From Brassica napus (taxonomy: Eukaryota > Streptophyta > Magnoliopsida > Brassicales > Brassicaceae), in contig NC_063445.1 of assembly GCF_020379485.1 (NCBI RefSeq), positions 50,121,422 to 50,185,421 of the forward strand: 64,000 nucleotides of DNA. The letters run 5' to 3'. Position numbers and translations under genes: made by a program. This document shows positions 58,021 through 64,000 of the stretch, piece by piece. The notes under the pieces are model-generated. The model was not told the origin of the DNA. It ran no database searches and saw nothing but the letters and a program-made list of their open reading frames with translations. How positions within the stretch are numbered: position 1 is the stretch's first letter; each line of letters starts with the position of its first letter.

Positions 58021-58258
58021 TGTGGGATGTAACTGGCTTGTGTATGTTCCGATCATTTGTAACGTCTGACACAATTATTAGAGGATATGTATATGAGCAA
58101 TAATAAGCAAGCCGTTTTGATTACATCCCACACAATTATTGTGGGATGTAACTGGTTTGTGTATGTTCCGATCATTTGTAAAGTCTGACACAATTATTAG
58201 AGGATATGTATATGAGAAATAATAGGAAAACCGTTTTGTTTGTATATAAATACTTGAA
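58021..58258. repeat. 119-bp tandem duplication
   Basis: The unit starting TGTGGGATGTAACTGG at 58021 repeats at 58140 with a few changes. The junction forms a palindrome ACATCCCACA...TGTGGGATGT. Confidence 0.75.
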
Positions 58259-58699
58259 CAAAACACCTACGAACAATTGTTCTAGTTATGTATGAATATA
58301 TAAGAGTGATGAAATAACTTTGCTAGAGGATTAAAGTATTTATTAACCGGCTGTATGTGGAGATTTTTTTTTGTGCGTAGCTAAGGAGGATGACATGTAC
58401 CTTTCTGGTACTCGTAATGTAGTTTATATGTAGCATGTCAATTGTCATGCATATGCAGATCACGTTAATCCATATTCTACTTAATGTTCAAAATTTAATT
58501 GTGCTTTGTTAGTAATGGAGGATCAGGATCTTATTATTTTATTAGTCCAAATGACTGTGGAGGTTGACATTTTGAAGAAAAAAAAGAAAAACAAAACAAA
58601 TAGCTATAAGCTTGGAAGTACTCAGATTTCATACTGTTTGGAAATGTAATTTAAAAACTAATGCAACTTAAACGCACTCATGTCCTGTAACTTAATCTC

Positions 58700-58880
58700 C
58701 CCTTGTGCTTTGGATGTTACTCACACTGTGCCTACTTGCCAGAACACCCATCTTCATTCACAATTTCCTCCTCGATTGTCTCCCTTCCATCAACAGAGGT
58801 GTGACTTGAAGCTGTGGCCTCACCTTCTCCACCTTTAACATCATCATTTTCCACAGTCACCATTTTTCACGAGAGTGATC
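58700..58880 (-). pseudogene. Captured coding fragment, possibly RPA1-like
   Basis: The - strand reads GEVLKITLVKNGD and then, after a frame change, VENDDVKGGEGEATASSHTS and VDGRETIEEEIVNEDG to a stop. The acidic composition and coding-like codons differ from the AT-rich surroundings. It resembles C-terminal tails of plant RPA 70-kDa-like proteins found in Helitrons, but the identification is tentative. Confidence 0.35.
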
Positions 58881-60866
58881 TTAAGTACTTCACCCCTACG
58901 CAACAGGTTTCCATCAAAAACACTTGGGCATAGATTTGAGTGTATGAGAAGACATCACATAAATATTTAAGACATGTAAAGATTTTGAAACCTCCCGTAA
59001 GCATTACTTTAAAAGAAAATAAAGGTACATTATTAGCTTATACATTTTTATGCTCATGGGGATGATCATGCGTTGTGTACTCTTAGTCGCTTCATTTTAA
59101 GTAGTCCTAATGCCCTTTACGTGCCCAACAATATCTATTGGAAAACATTTACGCTAAGCTAGTAAGTGAGAAATCAAATAAATGTTATCAAAATTATTGG
59201 ATTTTGGATTTAAATTTGACCTGGTAAATGAGTGTTTGTGTTGGCTAGTTCCATTTAATCCGGTGTACACTTATTGATGCTGAATCAACGTCTATGAGAA
59301 AAAAATAGATTACTCAAATAAAATGTTACTCGCATAAAGGAAAAGGTCAAACCAAATGTTGAAACTAACTAATAAGTAGAACGTACCTTCGCCCGTCAAA
59401 AAGCAACATACTAATGCTACATCGAGAGTAAAAGCTCTGGTAGAGTACATATATAGGAGAAACCTGAAGCTAAAAGAAGTAAATGAATCTCTTCTGGTGT
59501 CAATGGTGAGCCTCCTCTGTTTCTTAGCTCTCCATCTCTGAACCGTGAGTCTTAGCCTCTTCCTTGCCAAATCACCTAAGACAAAGTGAACGACTAAAAT
59601 TTATGTTTGTCCAAACCTGCTCTAGATCATTAAGCAAAGACATATATATTTTAGTCAAAGAAGGCACTGATGTTGAGAACTCTTTTAGTCTAGGTGATGA
59701 ATTCATTTCAAGAGAAGCAAACATGATGCCAGCAATGACAGAAGGTAAGAGATAGAGTCACCTAGGGACTGTTTCTTGTAGTAAATGATACTGATTATTC
59801 AATGGTTGAATCTGATGGTTGTTGCACGATTAGATTTTGGACTGCCTGATTGCGGACGTCTTTTTTATGATGAAGAGTTCTAGTGAGGGCCAAATCTGCA
59901 ACTGTTTCAGACTCAGTGACTTAGAGACAATCTATTGAACAGATCAAATACACATAGTTTCTCATGCCAATCGATAAAATAGGATCATGAAAAAATGATA
60001 GAAATATTAAAAATATATGATTATAAAGAACTAATAGATATAGATCTTATGCAAGAGGGATCGGGTTGTGACATGATTCAATGATCACCAGCGAGAATAT
60101 CATAGATGTTCTATTGACGGGAGGCGCCTTTAAGTGGAGATATCTGCCGAAAATACATCTTCCCATGGAATATGAGTGCCCAAAATATAAACTCATAGTT
60201 CTCGATATACTGAGTGTGTTCAACAGAGAGAAAAAATGACTTTGTTAATAAATATACACAAAGAGAGTTCAAATACAGATTCTTTTCTATAGCCAGAATA
60301 TAGAATTCTAAAAAAATATTATTTCATCATCGATTCATTTAAATCAAATGACCCAGATGAAAAAACTAACCTGTAAATCTCTAGAAAAGATCAAAAGAAA
60401 ATCTCCATGAAGCATACAAACTTGGCATCTCGAAGAGGAAACTGGACGGTAGCAAGAGGGACTCTAGAAAGATTGTCTTTCTCAAGTTCTTATCTTATTA
60501 AAGACGATGATGAGACCGATGCATTGAAGAGGAACTAAAGAGGCATAACAGCTCAAGAAAAAGAAAGCGACGGCAAAGCTTGATATTCCTAAAATGATGA
60601 AACCCTGTAGATATTGGGTTTTAATAAAATGACTGTTAAAAGGCCCAAACAAAAAATAATAACCAAACCGATGGCCCATAGATTTTTTTGTTAACGATGG
60701 AAGGAAGAGGATTGAGATAATGAGGAGTTGACAGGTGTCACAAAAAAGCTCCTACCTCTCTGATGATGTGGACGGAGGAGAAGGCAGATAAGTCAATTTT
60801 ATTTATTAAGATATTAATATTGAAATTGGGTTGAGAAACTTCTATCGGAGTTACTCTATATATAGG

Positions 60867-61489
60867 TACTTGCGGTGTTTAAGTTGACTAATTCAAATAT
60901 CTTTTATGAGATTAAATAGGTTTACGTTGACTACATGTAATTTTTTCTAGAAATAAAAGGAAGCTGATATCTGGTCCACTATGACACATGTCGTCTACGA
61001 CATCTAGGCCCCCATCGGAATCGCGAAAAAATAGTTAATTACATAAAATAGTTAAATTACGGAGAAAAATTAAACCGTGGAAAATGTAAAATTTACGGAA
61101 TGATGGAATACATGTTAAATTAATCAAAATATTTTATATAGTATTCACTTTTTTATAAAAAAATAAATATCAATATATAGACTAATTATTAAAAATGTGA
61201 AAAACTAAAATTTATTAAAAGAAAAACCAGAAGTTTTTCATATAGCATGTCTTAAAAGAAAATAATGGAAACTATCATGGGTGATGAATCATCAAGCAAG
61301 TTCACTAGATGTGATTTCTTTAACCAGATCCCAAATTAGGATCTCACTCTAAATGATTTGAAACATAATTCATCTCAAATGGGAAAACTGGATATGTTAT
61401 TGGTTTTAGAGTGGGATTCAGTACGAGATTTTAGACATGGAGTATCATCATCTCGAGGGAGAGAATTAAAGAATCCTAGTGAGTGGAAC
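60867..61489. other. Region between the Helitron and the copia remnant
   Basis: AT-rich. From about 61250 it may already be copia gag sequence, but no motif is clear. Confidence 0.4.
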
Positions 61490-64000
61490 ATTGAGAAATT
61501 ATGTTTGCACTTGAAAAAGAACTTGATAAAGTAAATTCAAGTAAGATGATCCCCATGATCGGGTGTAAACATGCACAACTGCATGTAATAACGACATATA
61601 CAATCCAAAGGGATAAAGTATATGGATAATTAGAAATATGCTCGCAAGTTTGCTAGAAGCATATGATAAGCTGATGGAATGAGATATGTGAAATGGATTA
61701 CAATGAAAAATAGAATAATCCATTTACAAAATGCCTGCCAGACATTTTGATGAAATAATGAAATCTCATATTCCAGCTGAAAATGGTCCAATAAGAAAAT
61801 AGTGTCCTAAACGGACGATATATGAGTCTATGGCACGCTAGAGACGTGATAGACCACTTTGGTTCCAAAGAATCCTCGAAAGGGAGCAAAAATATTAATA
61901 GAGGATGAATCTCATGATGAGACCGTTGATATGGTTTATATTACAGTCAGGTACCTGGGTAAATCATCGATGATGATAAAGAGATCTCGATTAACCATAT
62001 CAGTACGGATAAAAAGATGGAACCAAAGAGAAAATAGATTGTCGATAATAAAATGAAAAAGCGCTATATAAATAAGGATTATGAATCTACCTCTATATAT
62101 GAGGGTAGAGTGAATTGATTGGCCATCAATTCGATATAAAGCTCGTTAGAAAAACGAGAGATTTTTGGACCAAAAGTCCATGGTATATATTTCTCCAGAG
62201 AATGAAATGAAAGATGACCTTGCGGTATGAAAAACGGCTTGTTCCAAGGTCACTGGAGAATATTTAAAAATAGATGCAGTATATTAAAATGTCTGGCAGG
62301 ACATAAACGACTTGAGTTGCATCTTGATATTTAGTAGTCCCTGGAGAGTTAAAGATGCTCTCGGGAATGTATAAAACTCTGGAAGAGTTAGAAAACTCTG
62401 GAAGAGTTAGAACAAGCCGTATATAGGGTATCTTGAACCAGTAACTGGTGATATGTTTATGGCATGGTTCGCCGATTGCCATTTTAATGAGAATGAATTT
62501 CCATTGTTAGGGGGAGGAATTAGATAAATTCCTAAAGATATTATATGGTGTACACAATCGTTGTACACCTTGACCCCTCTATAAATTAAAGAGAATAGGA
62601 AATTCAGGAAATTGTGCATTTACATAATTTGGCAAACTAGTTACCAAATGTGTTCACAGATACGACATGATATACCCGCTGAAAATGTTCAATCCAGAGT
62701 TGATGTTCCTAAAGAACAAAGTGATGGTAACAAAATAAATGAACCTAAGGTTCAGTTAAAGAGGGGAGACTAGCGGGTTCTAAAGATAAAAATCCCCGAA
62801 AGAAAAAGAAATTGGATGAACAAAATAAGGTTCTAGAAGAACCTGATATTGAAATATGCCTGAAAGAAGACATAAATAGAAAGGTTCCAGAAGAACCTGA
62901 TACTGAAAAATGTCTGAAAGAAGGCATAGATAAAGATGATCCAGATGACGAGAAGGGAACAGAAAAGTATGAGATTTCCATCAACTACGCCCGAGATGAA
63001 AAGTTATGGATCAGAAATAAGATAAAAGATGTTGATGGAATGTTCTCCTTTTCTGTGTCTAAAGAGATCGATCATGAAAATGATGATCCCGATCCAAGGT
63101 CCATTTTGGAATGTTAAAAAGACATGATTGGGAGGAGTGGCAGAAGGCCATTCAAATTGAATTATTCTCCCTAATAAAAGGAATGTCTTTGGACCTATAG
63201 TCATAACGCCTGAGAATATAAATCTTGTTGGGTATAAGTGGGTATTCGTGAGAAAAGTTACACGATATAAAACCTGATTATTTGCCCAAGGTTTTTCTCA
63301 GAGACCGGGAATTGATTTTGAGGAAACGTATTTCCCGGTAATGGATGCAATTACTTTTAGATTTTGATGAGTCTAACAGCGTCTAAAAAATCTCAAAATG
63401 CATCTCATAGACGTTGTGACTGCGTATTTGTATGGATCGATGGATAACGATATATATATATATGAAACTCCCTGAGGAATTGAAAATGCCAAGGGCATTA
63501 AAAGAAAAATCCAGGGAGATTTGTTCGGTCAGTTACAGCGATCACTTTACAGATTAAAGCAATCTGGACGCATGTGGTACAATCGCTTAAGTGAATATCT
63601 TTTGAGTAAAGGATATGTGAATAATGCGATATGTCCATGCGTTTTTATAAAGAAATCGTCATCTGGCTTTGTGATCATTGCTGTATATGTAGATGACATG
63701 AACATAATTGGAACTCAAAAGGAGGTTGATGATGCTCGAACTCATATGAAAGAGGAGTTTGAAATGAAAGATCTCGGCAAGACAAAGTTTTGTCTTGGGC
63801 TCCAGATAGAGCATCTCCGAGAAGGAATATTTGTGCATCAATCAAACTATACGAAAAGGCCCTGCGAAGATAGCGAGAAGATATTAGGTCCAGAAGTACC
63901 TTATATGAGTGCTATCGGTGGGCTGTTATATCTTGCAAACTGTACCAGACCAAATATTGTCTTTGCTACTAACCTCCTAGCAAGATATAGTTCTGCTCCT
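61490..64000 (+). mobile_element. Decayed copia element, continuing beyond the window
   Basis: Fragments in broken + frames: integrase C-terminus LEPVTGDMFMAWFADCHF (about 62430-62490), a hinge with AGSKDKNPRKRKKLDEQ (about 62770-62825), an acidic segment with repeated EEPD units (62812-63117), then reverse transcriptase with GYKWVF (63228), GFSQRPGIDFEETYFPV (63290), YRLKQSGRMWYNRL (63550) and YVDDMNIIGTQ (63687). A second hinge-like stretch at about 61720-61960 suggests two copies are joined. Many stops make it non-functional. Confidence 0.82.

Larger units (their letters stand above)
57572..60866 (-). mobile_element. Probable Helitron, 3.3 kb
   Basis: On the - strand the 3' end is a CCCGCC-TGTA-GGCGGG hairpin, CCAATCC and CTAG at 57575-57572, then T. 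The likely 5' end is CCTATATATAGAGTAACTCC at 60866, preceded by A; the expected TC would be mutated to CC. Insertion between A and T fits. The interior holds an acidic coding shred (58700-58880) and a 119-bp tandem duplication (58021-58258). No Rep/helicase was seen. Confidence 0.5.

Overview
The window is plant nuclear DNA from a Brassicaceae genome, most probably Brassica or a close relative. The evidence is spliced plant genes, dense nested plant transposons and gene order. Reading left to right it has a TERMINAL EAR1-LIKE (TEL1) gene, a family 5 glycosyl hydrolase gene and CYP71B cytochrome P450 genes. From memory, this is the order around At3g26120-At3g26150 in Arabidopsis; that match was not computed.

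Layout. 1-2430 holds the 3' end of a copia element and a pile of nested small inverted-repeat elements and telomere-like repeats. 3212-5939 is an intact five-exon TEL1 gene on the + strand. 7296-8446 is a small Helitron. 8600-9260 looks like a snoRNA gene: site II and telo-box promoter followed by up to three snoRNA-like folds. 9680-15140 holds a glycosyl hydrolase 5 pseudogene on the - strand plus a shred of a second copy. 15418-17906 is a complete non-autonomous CACTA transposon with TTA target duplication. 21514-23104 is an intact two-exon CYP71B gene on the - strand. 23376-34130 holds MITEs, a LINE fragment and a decayed copia element with 142-bp LTRs.

34290-57220 is one dead CYP71B gene opened by successive insertions. 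A truncated LINE sits in its C-terminal part. A 16.3-kb LTR element (34853-51157) carries inside it an Athila-like gypsy element (39311-49662), which in turn carries a solo LTR (48513-49609). A very young copia element (52530-57180) splits the N-terminus; its LTRs are identical and its 1410-codon gag-pol reading frame is open. 57572-60866 is a probable Helitron with a short fragment that may derive from RPA, and 61490-64000 is a decayed copia element on the + strand.

Host function: TEL1 is a Mei2-type RNA-binding regulator of shoot meristem and organ initiation. The CYP71B protein is an ER-bound monooxygenase of specialised metabolism with unknown substrate. The glycosyl hydrolase is not functional. 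The rest is mobile DNA. The most unusual signal is a TCGATCGATG-type motif. It encodes repeated Ser-Ile-Asp units in the Athila-like element, and it also occurs in that element's non-coding LTRs and in the unrelated CACTA transposon.
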